From positions 186,001-250,000 of the forward strand of contig JANQRS010000029.1 in assembly GCA_028284445.1 (NCBI GenBank): 64,000 nucleotides of DNA, in the 5' to 3' direction. Below are positions 1-9,919 of this stretch, in pieces. The notes beneath the pieces were generated by a model. It was not told where the DNA came from and did no database searches. It worked only from the letters and a program-made list of their open reading frames with translations. Source of the DNA: Calditrichia bacterium. GTDB taxonomy: Bacteria; Calditrichota; Calditrichia; RBG-13-44-9; J075. Each line of letters starts with the position of its first letter. Position 1 is the first letter of the stretch. Position numbers and translations under genes: made by a program.

Positions 1-2323
1 CCAACAGGTAGGCGTATTGATTTTTTTCGGAATGCATATAGTTCAAGGCTGAAAACTCGAAGAGAATAAAGTTCTCGTCATTTTTCAAGCGTAACTTTTC
101 TCCCGCATCAATAGCCGTTCGAAAGCGTCCGAGGCTTGGCTGACCAAGAATTTCAATATCTGTTAGAACAATCGGTGCAAGATAGCTGTTGTCTATAATG
201 CTGTCCGGGTGGAAGATATTGAAACCCTGGATACCACCAAAAGCCAATTCGCCGGAACTCAGTTTGAGATAAGCGCCGGTGTTGAATTCACTGCTCTGCA
301 GTCCATCGGTTTCGTCGTAGTTTTGGAACAGGCCGCTAACCGGATGATATTTGGCGATCCCGTTGTTGGTGCTTATCCACAAAAAGCTGTCGTCATCCTC
401 CAGAATGCCGTAGACGACATTGTCCGGCAGTCCGTCGTCTTCCAATAGCGTTGTAAAAAAGGCCGTACCATCTACTGCTTCATGCATGCGCGACAGTCCG
501 TGATCAGTGCCAACCCAAAGAATGTTTCTGGAATCACGAAAAATGCCCCGGACCCGTCCGTGACCAAGACTCAAGGAGTCGTTACCATCATGTCTGAATG
601 CGCTAAATGTTTCGGTGTTAAGATCGAGTCGATTCAGACCACCACCAGCTGTGCCGATCCAAAGCAGATCTTGCTGTGGATCTTCATAGATGGTGAAAAT
701 CAGGTTTGTGCTCAGAGATGTTGAGTCCTCCTCATTGTGCCGGTAGTGGGTGAATGACGGATCTTTGCCGTCTGCCAGGTTGATGCGGCTTAAGCCGCCG
801 CCTTGAGTGCCGATCCAAAGTTCATTCTTGGTTCGGGCCGGATTGAGGATTGTGCTCACAATATTCGAAGTGACGGTTTTTGTGCTCTGCGGTGACTGCA
901 AATTAAACAGGAATCTGCGGTTTATGCCGGTTTCAGGATTTAGGCGATTGAGGCCACCGCCGTTGCTGCCGATCCAGAGTGAATTGTCGTCGGCAACTGT
1001 CACTGCCCGTAATGTATTGCTGGAGATCGAATTCGGATCTGCCGGATTATTTTGGAAGTGCTTAAAGATCCCGGTATTACGATCGAATCGATTAAGGCCA
1101 CCGCGTGCCGTGGCAATCCATAGATTGTTGTCAGCATCTTCGGCTAAACCGAATACAAGGCCATTGCTAAGGCTCTGCGGTTCAGTCGGATCAGGGCTAT
1201 AGGTATAGAATTTTTTGGGCTCTGGCTGAAGCATATCAACGCCGGCGCCGCCGGTGCCAACCCACAACAAGCCGGATTCGTCTGTAAATAAGGCGGTAAC
1301 ACCGTTTTGGCTCAGCGCGGCCGGATTTGACGGATTATCTGTAAAGCGCAATGTCTCAAGGGTTGCCACATCCATTCGCACAAGTCCACCATTCGTGCCA
1401 ATCCACAAATAACCTTGCGCGTCCCTGCTCAGTGCGGCCATTGCACTGACACCGTTTCCCAAATTGTTAAAATAGCGATCTATGTCAAACAGGTTTTCAA
1501 GTTCATCGCGCCGGGCTAGGCGGCTAAGTCCGTTCAAGGTTGATACCCAAATATCACCACAGCCGTCAGCCATTATATCTGTTACCAGCGGATGACTCAG
1601 GGTATGTGGGTCCTGCGGATCATTTCTGAAAACCTGCCAATTGCCAGCGCCGTCTCTTAAGAGCAAGCCGTTGTTGGTGCCGACCCAAAGGTTGCCGCCG
1701 GGCTCAGCCGCCAACGACACGATGGTTGGTGCACCAATTGCATCCGGGGCAGCATTGGCGTAGGGCAGGATGGTCTCGAACGTCGCAGTATCGCCGTATT
1801 CAGCATGCAATCTCGACAGACCGTTGTTGGTGCCGACCCAAATGGCCCCGTGCTGGTCTTCGGCCAGGGAAGTGATGTAATTATTGATCAGGGTGGAAGG
1901 ATTCTGCTTATTTGCTGTATAAGTGTCAAAGCCATCGGTGTGCTCATCGTATTTGCAAAGGCCCCCGCCGCGGGTACCCACCCAAAGTTCGCCATTGCTA
2001 TCACTCATGATTGCCGTGATGAAATTATCAGAAATTGATCGCGGTTTTCGCGGATCGTGCTGATATACTTTAAAACGATAACCGTCGAAGCGATTCAAGC
2101 CGTCTTGGGTGCCAATCCAAATATAGCCGCTCTTGTCCTGGGCAATAGCAAATACCGTGACTTGTGATAGGCCTTGCTGAATAGAGAGGTTTTTGAACCG
2201 ATACGGGTTGAGGCCAGCCTGAGCAGTCAGTTCCACACTTATGCTAAGTAGCAGAAAAAGCCCAAGCCGAATTGGGTATCGGCGGGAAATCGATTTTATA
2301 TAATGATTGGAGTTTGTGAACAC
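1..2323 (-). CDS. Reg_prop beta-propeller / Y_Y_Y sensor protein, partial
   Basis: This reading frame is open from a GTG at 2323 to the left edge of the window (about 774 codons seen), so the C-terminus is missing. The N-terminus has a basic stretch and a hydrophobic signal or anchor segment ending near LTAQA. After it come about 13 repeats with the LW(I/V)GT core (IWIGTQDGLNRF, LWVGTNNGL and similar), then an FGGIQGFNIF segment and the start of a Y_Y_Y domain (FSALNYMHSEKNQYAY). This is the periplasmic two-blade propeller seen in hybrid two-component sensors; in known relatives it binds glycans or other ligands and passes the signal to a kinase, GGDEF or other output across the membrane. The output module lies outside the window. 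GTG is preferred because the next in-frame stop is 12-20 codons upstream with no ATG, and AGGGA lies 10 nt before it. Confidence 0.9.
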   Translation of the reverse strand, partial: MFTNSNHYIKSISRRYPIRLGLFLLLSISVELTAQAGLNPYRFKNLSIQQGLSQVTVFAIAQDKSGYIWIGTQDGLNRFDGYRFKVYQHDPRKPRSISDNFITAIMSDSNGELWVGTRGGGLCKYDEHTDGFDTYTANKQNPSTLINNYITSLAEDQHGAIWVGTNNGLSRLHAEYGDTATFETILPYANAAPDAIGAPTIVSLAAEPGGNLWVGTNNGLLLRDGAGNWQVFRNDPQDPHTLSHPLVTDIMADGCGDIWVSTLNGLSRLARRDELENLFDIDRYFNNLGNGVSAMAALSRDAQGYLWIGTNGGLVRMDVATLETLRFTDNPSNPAALSQNGVTALFTDESGLLWVGTGGAGVDMLQPEPKKFYTYSPDPTEPQSLSNGLVFGLAEDADNNLWIATARGGLNRFDRNTGIFKHFQNNPADPNSISSNTLRAVTVADDNSLWIGSNGGGLNRLNPETGINRRFLFNLQSPQSTKTVTSNIVSTILNPARTKNELWIGTQGGGLSRINLADGKDPSFTHYRHNEEDSTSLSTNLIFTIYEDPQQDLLWIGTAGGGLNRLDLNTETFSAFRHDGNDSLSLGHGRVRGIFRDSRNILWVGTDHGLSRMHEAVDGTAFFTTLLEDDGLPDNVVYGILEDDDSFLWISTNNGIAKYHPVSGLFQNYDETDGLQSSEFNTGAYLKLSSGELAFGGIQGFNIFHPDSIIDNSYLAPIVLTDIEILGQPSLGRFRTAIDAGEKLRLKNDENFILFEFSALNYMHSEKNQYAYLL

Positions 2324-2330
2324 GCTTTTT

Positions 2331-2407
2331 CTGTCCCTGAATCTTGGCTCTTGTGAGGTAATGATAAAGCATTACACCACAAATGAAGAGTCGGCTGTCA
2401 GGGACAG
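2331..2407. repeat. 10-bp inverted repeat between peptidase and sensor genes
   Basis: CTGTCCCTGA at 2331-2340 is matched by its exact reverse complement TCAGGGACAG at 2398-2407. The left arm lies at the sensor gene's SD. The arms are 57 bp apart, so a simple terminator is unlikely. An operator or a chance pair are both possible. Confidence 0.35.
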
Positions 2408-2439
2408 ATAATGAGAATATTCTTCTTTAAAACTGACTT

Positions 2440-4491
2440 TTAGGGCAATGGTGCCGGTGCCAGGTAGCGACCGAGCCACTGATGGACAGTTTCCCACCAC
2501 AATTGGGCATTTGCAGGTTTCCGTACGAAATGATCTTCGTCTGGGTAAAACAGCAGGCGGGATTCGACCCCTTTGAGCTGTAGGGCAGTGAAGAGCTGAA
2601 GCGCCTGACCATATGGGACGCGATAATCATGTTCGCCGTGAATGACCAGCATCGGCGTGTGGAAGTTCTCCACATGATTCGCCGGATTCCATTTCTGATA
2701 GAGGCTGCCCGGCTGCCAGGGTGCGCCGTTAAATTCCCACATTGGGAACCACAATTCTTCTGTGGCGCCGAAAAAGCTCACTTGTTCATACAAACCGGCA
2801 TGTGATACCAGGGTTTTGAAAAGGCTATCGGGATTGTGGCCTTCGATCCAGTTGATCATAAAACCGCCGTATGAGGCCCCGGCGGCGCCGATACGGTCCT
2901 TATCGATGAAGTCGAATGATTCTGCCGCCCAGCGTGTACCGATCATAATGTCCTCATAGGGGGCACCGCCCCAATTTTGGGTAACGGCATCGCAAAATTC
3001 CTGACCATACCCCCTGCTCCCGTGAAAGTTGATCATGGTAACAACGTAACCGGGGGCAGAGAAAAGCTGGGAATTCCAGCGGTAGTGGAAGTTGTCACCC
3101 CAGGCACCTTGCGGTCCGCCATGGATCAGAGCGATCATCGGGTACTGTTTAGCAGGATCAAATTGAGGGGGTTTGATCATTAACATATGAACCGAATCGC
3201 CCTTTGCTCCGCTGAACCAATAGTCTTCGATGGGATTCATGTTCAGCTTTGCAAGCGTTGCTTTATTGACAGAGGTCAGTTGGGTCATGCGCTTGCGTCG
3301 AATATCAAAACGGAATAGCTCGTTTGGTTGATGGGTGGCTTGCGAAAGTAAGATCAGCGTTTTGCCATCCGGATGCATCGAAAGACTGCTGATGTATCGA
3401 TTCTCCAGCAAGAGCTGCAATTTCTCGGAACGAATATCAACTTCATACAATCGATGCCGGCCATGATGTGGCACCTTAAAGTAAATTTTGCGTCCATCCG
3501 GTGCCCAGACAAAATCGGATACCGAGCGGTCCAAAGTGCTGGTAAGATTCTTGCGAGCGCTGGCATCGCTTTCCATTAGAATCAAATCTTGCTGATCTGC
3601 CTCAAACCCTTCTCTGGCCATCGCCATGTATGCAATGTGCTTGCCGTTCGGAGAATACTTTGGCCCGTTATCATTGGCCCGGTTTGCGGTAAGTTTTGTC
3701 GCTTCTCCTCCGTCGACTGCGATTCGCCATAAGTCATTATTGGTGCTCTTGGCAATCATTGGATCAGCGTTTTCCACAAAGACGATATGACGGCTATCTG
3801 TTGACCAGACAATGTCGTGACCGCTGCCCAGAGAGATTGGTGGTACATGGCGAGGTCCGGGGGTGAGGTCGATAGCTTCCCCGCCAGCTGCGGGCATTAC
3901 GATCAGATGACTGTATAAATCTTCCTGCCAGCTATTCCAGTGTCTGTAGAGTAGACCGTCGATAATTCTGCCGCTGGCTTTGTTCGCGGCGCGTTGTTTC
4001 CCCAAAGCAGCTGATTCTGACGGGGAAGCGGCATCCGGATAAATGCTACTGCTGATGGCAAAATTTTTCCCATTCGGAGATAGTATGAAGGAATTAACGC
4101 CGCTAGGCACTGCGGTGACTTGCTGTGCCTCTCCGCCATCGATTGCAATACTATATATTTGCGAAGACCCGTCACGGGCTGATACAAAATAGACCTGCTT
4201 GCTGTCGCCGGACCAGGCTGGTGACGCATCTCCGCCCGGGAAGGTTGTGAGGCGCCGGGTGACCTTACCGTCTGCCGAAACCAGGTAAATATCGCTGTTT
4301 CCCTTATTGGTTTCCAGGTCATATTTTGTCATTTGATAGGCAATCCATTTGCCATCCGGTGAGACGCTGTGGCTGCCGATGCGATTCATGGTAAACATTT
4401 TTTCGAAGCTCAGGGGACCCTTGTCTGCCGAGACGGAAAGGGGAATGAGGCAAGTGAAAATCGCAGTCAAGATAGCAAGTGAAAGTCGCAA
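2440..4491 (-). CDS. S9 family prolyl-oligopeptidase-type peptidase
   Basis: This is a 683-residue secreted serine peptidase of the acylaminoacyl-peptidase/DPP-like S9 family. A signal peptide (LAILTAIFTCLIPLSVSA) is followed by PD40/WD40-like propeller repeats up to about residue 420 (SPDGKWIAY, SPNGKHIAY, WAPDGRKIYF) and a C-terminal alpha/beta hydrolase. The catalytic triad can be seen as Ser540 in GASYGG, Asp622 in HGEHDYRVP and His654 in PDEDHFV. Family members trim oligopeptides in the periplasm; the substrate here is unknown. The start is a TTG at 4491, with AGGAG 8 nt upstream. An in-frame ATT just before the TTG would also fit the SD. The gene is co-directional with the propeller sensor 116 bp downstream and diverges from the antiporter gene. 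Confidence 0.93.
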   Translation of the reverse strand: MRLSLAILTAIFTCLIPLSVSADKGPLSFEKMFTMNRIGSHSVSPDGKWIAYQMTKYDLETNKGNSDIYLVSADGKVTRRLTTFPGGDASPAWSGDSKQVYFVSARDGSSQIYSIAIDGGEAQQVTAVPSGVNSFILSPNGKNFAISSSIYPDAASPSESAALGKQRAANKASGRIIDGLLYRHWNSWQEDLYSHLIVMPAAGGEAIDLTPGPRHVPPISLGSGHDIVWSTDSRHIVFVENADPMIAKSTNNDLWRIAVDGGEATKLTANRANDNGPKYSPNGKHIAYMAMAREGFEADQQDLILMESDASARKNLTSTLDRSVSDFVWAPDGRKIYFKVPHHGRHRLYEVDIRSEKLQLLLENRYISSLSMHPDGKTLILLSQATHQPNELFRFDIRRKRMTQLTSVNKATLAKLNMNPIEDYWFSGAKGDSVHMLMIKPPQFDPAKQYPMIALIHGGPQGAWGDNFHYRWNSQLFSAPGYVVTMINFHGSRGYGQEFCDAVTQNWGGAPYEDIMIGTRWAAESFDFIDKDRIGAAGASYGGFMINWIEGHNPDSLFKTLVSHAGLYEQVSFFGATEELWFPMWEFNGAPWQPGSLYQKWNPANHVENFHTPMLVIHGEHDYRVPYGQALQLFTALQLKGVESRLLFYPDEDHFVRKPANAQLWWETVHQWLGRYLAPAPLP

Positions 4492-4732
4492 AATATCATC
4501 TCCTGTTTCATGGTTGGATCATATTACCATTGCTCCAAGAAATATGCAATTGAATGTTGTGCGATAGGCCAATATGCAGACTTATCCTTTTTTTATCCTA
4601 TAGCAGAGTGTGCGGGGAATATTTTAGAGCACACACATCTAAATACTTTGATTATTCCCTCAAGATCTATAGATTTACTTCCGATTTCTCCTTACAAGTG
4701 ACCAATATTGTTTATCCGGAAAGGTGTTTGCG

Positions 4733-6322
4733 ATGCGGAATGCTGTTAAGCCATCCACAATTGGGTGGATAGCATTAATTATTTGTCTTGCTGTAGGATT
4801 TGCTGTTTCAGAATCGATTGATAAGGATATTTCCATGCCCATTTCCGCCGAGGCAATGAGCATATCCGCACCTGCGGGGCCGGCAATTGCCAATCCCGCG
4901 GAAGGGAAATTGGGGGCTGCCCTCCCGCTGTGGAGCGTCATCCCATTTGTCGGTATACTTTTGTCAATTGCCATTTGTCCGCTGGTAGTGCCTGATTTTT
5001 GGCACCACCATTTCGGCAAAGTTTCAGCTTTTTGGGGCGGTCTATTTGCTATCCCCTTCCTGTTCGCCTATGGTGGCGAGGCAATGCATGAAATCTTACA
5101 TGTTTATCTATTAGAATATATTCCCTTTATCATTTTGCTCTGGGCGCTTTATACAATTTCAGGTGGCATCCTGGTGAAAGGCGCGCCGATTGGCGTGCCG
5201 ATTAATAATCTGATCCTATTGACGATCGGCACTGCACTTGCCTCCTGGATTGGAACAACCGGCGCGGCGATGGTCCTGATTCGGCCGCTGGTTAAGATGA
5301 ACAAATACCGCCATAGTAAAGTGCACCTGATTGTATTCTTTATTTTCCTGGTCGCCAATGTTGGTGGTTCCTTGACGCCGCTTGGAGATCCACCGCTCTT
5401 CCTCGGCTTTTTGCAAGGAGTGGAGTTCTTCTGGACCCTGAACCTGCTTGAGCCGATGCTCTTCGTTGCCGTGATTCTCCTCTTCGTTTTCTTTGCATGG
5501 GACACCTACATGTTCCGCAAAGAAGGATGGCATGAGAAAATGCACCTGATCAAATCGGAAATTGATATGCCCGATGATATGGTGGATGACGTGGTCATCA
5601 CTGAACAAGCCGAAGTGGAAGATCCGAAAACGCATAAAATGGAGCCCAAGAAGTATAAAATGGAGATCAAAGGGCTGTTCAACATTATCTTCCTTGCTGG
5701 TGTAATCGGCGGCGTGCTCTTTAGCGGCAAATTCAAGCTCGGTGAAGTAACCGTGCTTGGCGTACACATGGAATGGCAGAATATTGCCCGCGACCTCTTT
5801 CTGATCCTGATGGGTTTTCTCTCGTTAAAGTTTACCCCCACAGAATTTCGCGAAGGGAACGATTTTACCTGGTTCCCGATCGAAGAAGTTGCCAAACTTT
5901 TTGCCGGGATTTTTGTTACCATTATTCCCGCTCTGGCCATGCTACGTGTTGGGATGGAAGGGCAGCTGGGATTTATTATTCAAGCGGTTCAGGAGCCTGC
6001 TCACTATTTCTGGATTACCGGACTCTTGTCGAGCTTCCTGGATAATGCGCCAACTTATCTGGTCTTCTTCAATACTGCCTTGGGTAAATCGGGACAGGAT
6101 GTGGCCTGGCTTATGACTGACGGCGCACCAACACTATTGGCAATCAGCGCTGGTGCCGTATTCTTTGGCGCGGTGACTTATATCGGTAATGCCCCCAACT
6201 TTATGGTGAAGTCAATTGCTGAGCAATCCGATATCAAAATGCCGAGCTTCTTCGGATACATGATTTACTCTGTGGCAATCCTCGGTCTTATATTTGTAGC
6301 GGTTACATTTATTTTCTTCTAG
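4733..6322 (+). CDS. Sodium:proton antiporter (CitMHS/NhaD-like)
   Basis: This is a polytopic inner-membrane protein of about 529 residues with 12-13 hydrophobic segments, of the ion-transporter type usually annotated as sodium:proton antiporter or putative citrate transporter (CitMHS_2). Conserved family features are visible: the GGSLTPLGDPPLFLGFL loop, TGAAMVLIRPLVK, and FLDNAPTYLVFF with GNAPNFMVKSIAEQ near the C-terminus. A charged cytoplasmic loop (about residues 265-310) separates two halves, as expected for an inverted-repeat transporter. The ion or substrate cannot be read from sequence. ATG 4733 is chosen over GTG 4724 because GGAAAGG (4718-4724) lies 8 nt before it and overlaps the GTG. 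The gene is followed by a strong hairpin. Confidence 0.88.
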   Translation: MRNAVKPSTIGWIALIICLAVGFAVSESIDKDISMPISAEAMSISAPAGPAIANPAEGKLGAALPLWSVIPFVGILLSIAICPLVVPDFWHHHFGKVSAFWGGLFAIPFLFAYGGEAMHEILHVYLLEYIPFIILLWALYTISGGILVKGAPIGVPINNLILLTIGTALASWIGTTGAAMVLIRPLVKMNKYRHSKVHLIVFFIFLVANVGGSLTPLGDPPLFLGFLQGVEFFWTLNLLEPMLFVAVILLFVFFAWDTYMFRKEGWHEKMHLIKSEIDMPDDMVDDVVITEQAEVEDPKTHKMEPKKYKMEIKGLFNIIFLAGVIGGVLFSGKFKLGEVTVLGVHMEWQNIARDLFLILMGFLSLKFTPTEFREGNDFTWFPIEEVAKLFAGIFVTIIPALAMLRVGMEGQLGFIIQAVQEPAHYFWITGLLSSFLDNAPTYLVFFNTALGKSGQDVAWLMTDGAPTLLAISAGAVFFGAVTYIGNAPNFMVKSIAEQSDIKMPSFFGYMIYSVAILGLIFVAVTFIFF

Positions 6323-6351
6323 GTCCTGAGGATTGACTTTGTAATTTTAAA

Positions 6352-6401
6352 GTCCCCCTTATATGTACCCCGCGTGGGGGAAAATATAAGGGGGACGTCT
6401 T
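6352..6401 (+). terminator. C/G-rich stem-loop with T tract after antiporter gene
   Basis: GTCCCCCTTATAT (6352-6364) pairs exactly with ATATAAGGGGGAC (6384-6396). Inside, CCCC-GCGT-GGGG forms a second short stem. A T-rich run (TCTTTTT) follows. It fits an intrinsic terminator for the antiporter gene and resembles the other CCCCC/GGGGG palindromes in this window. Confidence 0.75.
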
Positions 6402-6416
6402 TTTGGTAGCTATACT

Positions 6417-7211
6417 ATGTCTATAATAGATACACATACACATATACATATCGATGCTTTTGATAATGACCGGGATGCCGTGGTTGAACACGCTCGTGCT
6501 CAGGGCGTTGAGCGTATTCTGACATTGGGGACAGATCTTGCGTCCAGCAAAAAGGCACTTTCTCTGACCGAGGCATATGATGGTGTCTATTCTGCGGCCG
6601 GCATTCACCCTTGTGATGCGCATGAGGCGAAACCCGGTGATGTTGATGCAATACGTGATCTGGCTGCCGAGAATGTACGCATTTTGGCCATTGGCGAAAT
6701 CGGCCTCGATTTTTATTGGGAAACACGCCATTTTGAAGCGCAATACCAGGTGTTGCGCGAGATGTTGGCTGTGGCAAAGGCACTGGACTTGCCGGTGGTC
6801 ATTCATACCCGCAATGCGCAACGAGAGCTACAGTGGTTTTTCCAGGAAGAAAACATTACCGATCTCAAGGGCGTGATGCATTGCTTCGAGGGAGATCGTG
6901 ATGACGCCCGCTTCTACCTGGACATGGGGCTGCATATTTCCTTCACGGCCAATATCACCTACAAGAATTCACCTGCGGTCCGGGCCGTTTCCTATGTGCC
7001 GGTTGACCGCATTATAGCCGAAACGGACTCCCCGTACATTGCGCCGGCAGGTGAACGCAATAAGCGCAATGAGCCGGCGAATGTTCGTCTGGTTGTTGAG
7101 AAAATGGCCGAACTTCGGCAGGTTTCGGTCGACGAGATGATCGCCTTGACAACCGTGAACGCCGAGCGGCTGTTTCGATTTCCGCCTATTTCTCCTAATA
7201 AAATACCATAA
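6417..7211 (+). CDS. tatD: TatD family metal-dependent hydrolase/DNase
   Basis: This 264-residue TIM-barrel hydrolase belongs to the TatD family of metal-dependent nucleases (3'-5' exonuclease/DNA repair roles in characterised members). All expected metal ligands are visible: HxH at His7/His9 (IDTHTHIH), Glu94 in AIGEIGLDFYW, His130 in VVIHTRNA, His155 in GVMHCFEG and Asp204 in AETDSPYIAP. The length is typical. It starts at ATG 6417, 20 bp after the hairpin that ends the antiporter gene, so it probably has its own promoter or reads through. It is cytoplasmic, and its neighbours do not suggest a pathway. Confidence 0.93.
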   Translation: MSIIDTHTHIHIDAFDNDRDAVVEHARAQGVERILTLGTDLASSKKALSLTEAYDGVYSAAGIHPCDAHEAKPGDVDAIRDLAAENVRILAIGEIGLDFYWETRHFEAQYQVLREMLAVAKALDLPVVIHTRNAQRELQWFFQEENITDLKGVMHCFEGDRDDARFYLDMGLHISFTANITYKNSPAVRAVSYVPVDRIIAETDSPYIAPAGERNKRNEPANVRLVVEKMAELRQVSVDEMIALTTVNAERLFRFPPISPNKIP

Positions 7212-7458
7212 AATTTGCATATTTTTTCACGATAGTTAATAGAAATATTAGCAGATTTGTGATCTCCCGCTGCACTCTCGCAATTCTTCTCCTTAACATT
7301 TACAGGTTATTAGAATTGATCCGATGATAGTTAAATGAACGGATCATGTTTCGCTCTCTCCAGTGAATAAACTTGCACATGCCTGCCTATGGCTGCCCAT
7401 CACGACGGGAACGAACATCAATGCTTCACAGCAGACGCGTTAGTTTGGAAGGATGCTG

Positions 7459-9822
7459 ATGCACTCATCATTTCAATTGCTTGTCGTTAGCCAAAGTTGC
7501 GACGATACAGATGAATTTGTTCAGACGCTGCTCGATGCCGGATACGACTTGTTCTTCCGCATCGTTTGCAATGCAGATGACTTTGTCCGTGCACTAAAGG
7601 ACCAGTCATGGGATTTGCTCCTTGCTTATCCGGCAACGGATAAATTTGGCGCAGCAGATGTGTTGAAGCAGCTAAAAGCCCGCAACCTGGCCATTCCATT
7701 GGTTGTCATCAGCAATGAAATGGAAGCAGAAGACATGTGTCAGCTGATGGCGGACGGTGCTCGTGACTATGTTGCTCGCCAGGATATGGTACGGCTAATC
7801 CCGGTTGTAGAGCGCGAGATGACGACCTTCGATGACCGGCGCAAAAGCCGCTATACAGAATATAATCTCCGGCAAAGCGAAACCTATTTCCGCACCTTGA
7901 TCGAAAATACCTCAGACGGCATCGGCATTTTGGCCACTGATGGCACCATCCGTTATGAAAGTCCTTCCGTCGAAAAAATGCTTGGGTATACACCTGAAGA
8001 GCTGATCGGCAAGAACGTCTTCGATTATATTCACCCGGACGATATTCGCAGGGTAGTTATCAGCTTTGTGAAGGGGCTGAAGTCTCTGAACTCCCGCACG
8101 CGCAAAATACATTACCGTATTCGGCATAAAAACGGCAGCTGGCGGACCCTGGAAACCCGCGGTCGCTACCTGGAAAAAGATGGTGAGATCGATGGAATCG
8201 TGGTCAACTATTGGGATATCACCGACAAGGCGGAGGCCGATAAAGATCGCAAAACCGCGCTTGCTCAATTAAGGGCTTCGGAAGAGCGCTATCGCTCGCT
8301 TTTCGAGGGCAGTCGCGATGCAGTGTTTATGAGTCAACTGAACGGCATGTTTATTGATATCAATCCGGCTGGTATCGAGATGCTGGGATATACTTCCAGA
8401 GAAGAATTGCTGGCAACCGACATTGTTGGTGAGATTTATCTGAATTCCTCAGATCAGAAATTGATGGAAAGCGAGCTACATGATAAGGGCCACCTGAAAG
8501 ATTTTGAACTTCAGCTACAGCACCGGCAGGGATTTGTCTTAACAGTGCTCGTGACTGCCATAGCTGACCTTAATGAACGCAATGACCTGGTCGGTTATCA
8601 CGGCATCATGCGCGATATCACTGAACGCAAGAAGTTGCGGGAGCAGTTGGCTCGCGCCCAAAAGCTGGAAGCGATAGGTACTCTTGCTGGTGGCATTGCA
8701 CACGATTTCAATAATATCCTGGCAATCATTTTGGCGTTTACCGAGCTTACCCGCGATGAGATTGAGGAAGGCAGTGAGCCGGATTTATATCTCAATCATA
8801 TTGTGAATGCTATTAAGCGCGCAAAAGAACTTATCCGCCAGATTCTTACTTTTAGTCATCAGATGGACCGTACGCGGGAGCCGGTACAGATCCATATCGT
8901 TGTGGAAGAAACCTTGAAGATGCTCCGTGCTTCTATCCCCTCCCTGATCGAAGTAAAACAGCATATCGATAAGAATTGCAGCGGTGTTCTCGCTGATCCA
9001 ACCCAGATTCATCAGGTGGTGATGAACCTTGCCACCAATGCCTACCAGGCAATGCGTGAGGAAGGCGGCGTGCTGGAGGTAAATCTTGATATGGTTGACA
9101 ATGATACCTATCTGATTGAGCCGCCGGAGATATTGCCAAAGGGCAAATACTTGCGAATAACAGTGCGCGATACCGGCCATGGCATGGATGCAGAGACCAA
9201 GGCCCGCATTTTTGATCCATTTTTTACCACCAAGCAGCTTGGCGAAGGGTCCGGCATGGGGCTTTCCGTTGTTCATGGCATCGTCAAGGCGCATAACGGT
9301 GTGATTACCGTAAATAGCCATGCATCGGTTGGCTCGACATTTAACGTGTATCTGCCGCAGCATGAAGGGGCAATCAATGCGGACGACGCGTCGCCGGTCG
9401 AAGTCCCGCTCGGCAAAGAACGCGTGTTGCTAATTGATGATAATCGTGAATTGGCACGTGTTGAGGGCCGGGTTCTGGAGCGCCTGGGATATCAGGTAAC
9501 AATTGACGATAGCAGCGTGAGCGCCCTCGATCGCTTCAATGAAGATCCTGCCGCCTGGGATCTGGTGATAACCGATCAGGCAATGCCGAAAATGACCGGC
9601 GTCAATCTGGCTCGTGAAATGATGAAGATCCGGCCTGACATACCTGTCATTCTCCTTACCGGATACAGCGACATTGTCACAGCCGAGAAAGCCAAGTCGA
9701 TGGGAATCCGTGAATTTGTCATGAAACCGGTGCTTTCTCAGGAGCTGGGTATTACCATTCGGCGCGTGCTTGACGGTATCTCATCTTCTTCAAATACCGA
9801 ACGGGAGATGCTTATTGATTAA
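7459..9822 (+). CDS. Hybrid histidine kinase (pseudo-receiver, 2 PAS, HK, REC)
   Basis: This is a cytoplasmic hybrid sensor kinase of about 787 residues. Residues 1-125 have a receiver-like fold, but the phospho-acceptor strand reads WDLLLAYPATD where DxxxxD is expected, so it is probably a pseudo-receiver. Two PAS domains follow (about 140-260 and 272-395). The HisKA phospho-acceptor is His at about 415 in GGIAHDFNN, the HATPase has NLATNAYQAM, DTGHGM and GSGMGLSVVHG, and the C-terminal receiver has Asp at about 706 in VITDQAMP. No membrane segment is evident, so the signal is probably internal. ATG 7459 is preferred to ATG 7453 because GGAAGG ends at 7452, 6 nt before it. Confidence 0.92.
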   Translation: MHSSFQLLVVSQSCDDTDEFVQTLLDAGYDLFFRIVCNADDFVRALKDQSWDLLLAYPATDKFGAADVLKQLKARNLAIPLVVISNEMEAEDMCQLMADGARDYVARQDMVRLIPVVEREMTTFDDRRKSRYTEYNLRQSETYFRTLIENTSDGIGILATDGTIRYESPSVEKMLGYTPEELIGKNVFDYIHPDDIRRVVISFVKGLKSLNSRTRKIHYRIRHKNGSWRTLETRGRYLEKDGEIDGIVVNYWDITDKAEADKDRKTALAQLRASEERYRSLFEGSRDAVFMSQLNGMFIDINPAGIEMLGYTSREELLATDIVGEIYLNSSDQKLMESELHDKGHLKDFELQLQHRQGFVLTVLVTAIADLNERNDLVGYHGIMRDITERKKLREQLARAQKLEAIGTLAGGIAHDFNNILAIILAFTELTRDEIEEGSEPDLYLNHIVNAIKRAKELIRQILTFSHQMDRTREPVQIHIVVEETLKMLRASIPSLIEVKQHIDKNCSGVLADPTQIHQVVMNLATNAYQAMREEGGVLEVNLDMVDNDTYLIEPPEILPKGKYLRITVRDTGHGMDAETKARIFDPFFTTKQLGEGSGMGLSVVHGIVKAHNGVITVNSHASVGSTFNVYLPQHEGAINADDASPVEVPLGKERVLLIDDNRELARVEGRVLERLGYQVTIDDSSVSALDRFNEDPAAWDLVITDQAMPKMTGVNLAREMMKIRPDIPVILLTGYSDIVTAEKAKSMGIREFVMKPVLSQELGITIRRVLDGISSSSNTEREMLID

Positions 9823-9919
9823 GTTCCCGACAATCATCTAAAGCGTTTGGAAGTGAAAGATGAAGATATTACTTTAGCGCAGCGTTGAGAAGAAAGTTTT
9901 GCAAAGGTAACACTGCTTC

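Noticed and set aside
117..2100. Direct repeats of about 20 bp (GTGCCGATCCAAAG-like) that could suggest a CRISPR array
   Set aside because: Spacing is coding (about 150 bp), the repeats vary by codon and encode propeller blades.
1..2323. Several plus-strand frames with repeated sequences in this region
   Set aside because: They are antisense to the Reg_prop gene; the repeats are the LWIGT codons read on the other strand.
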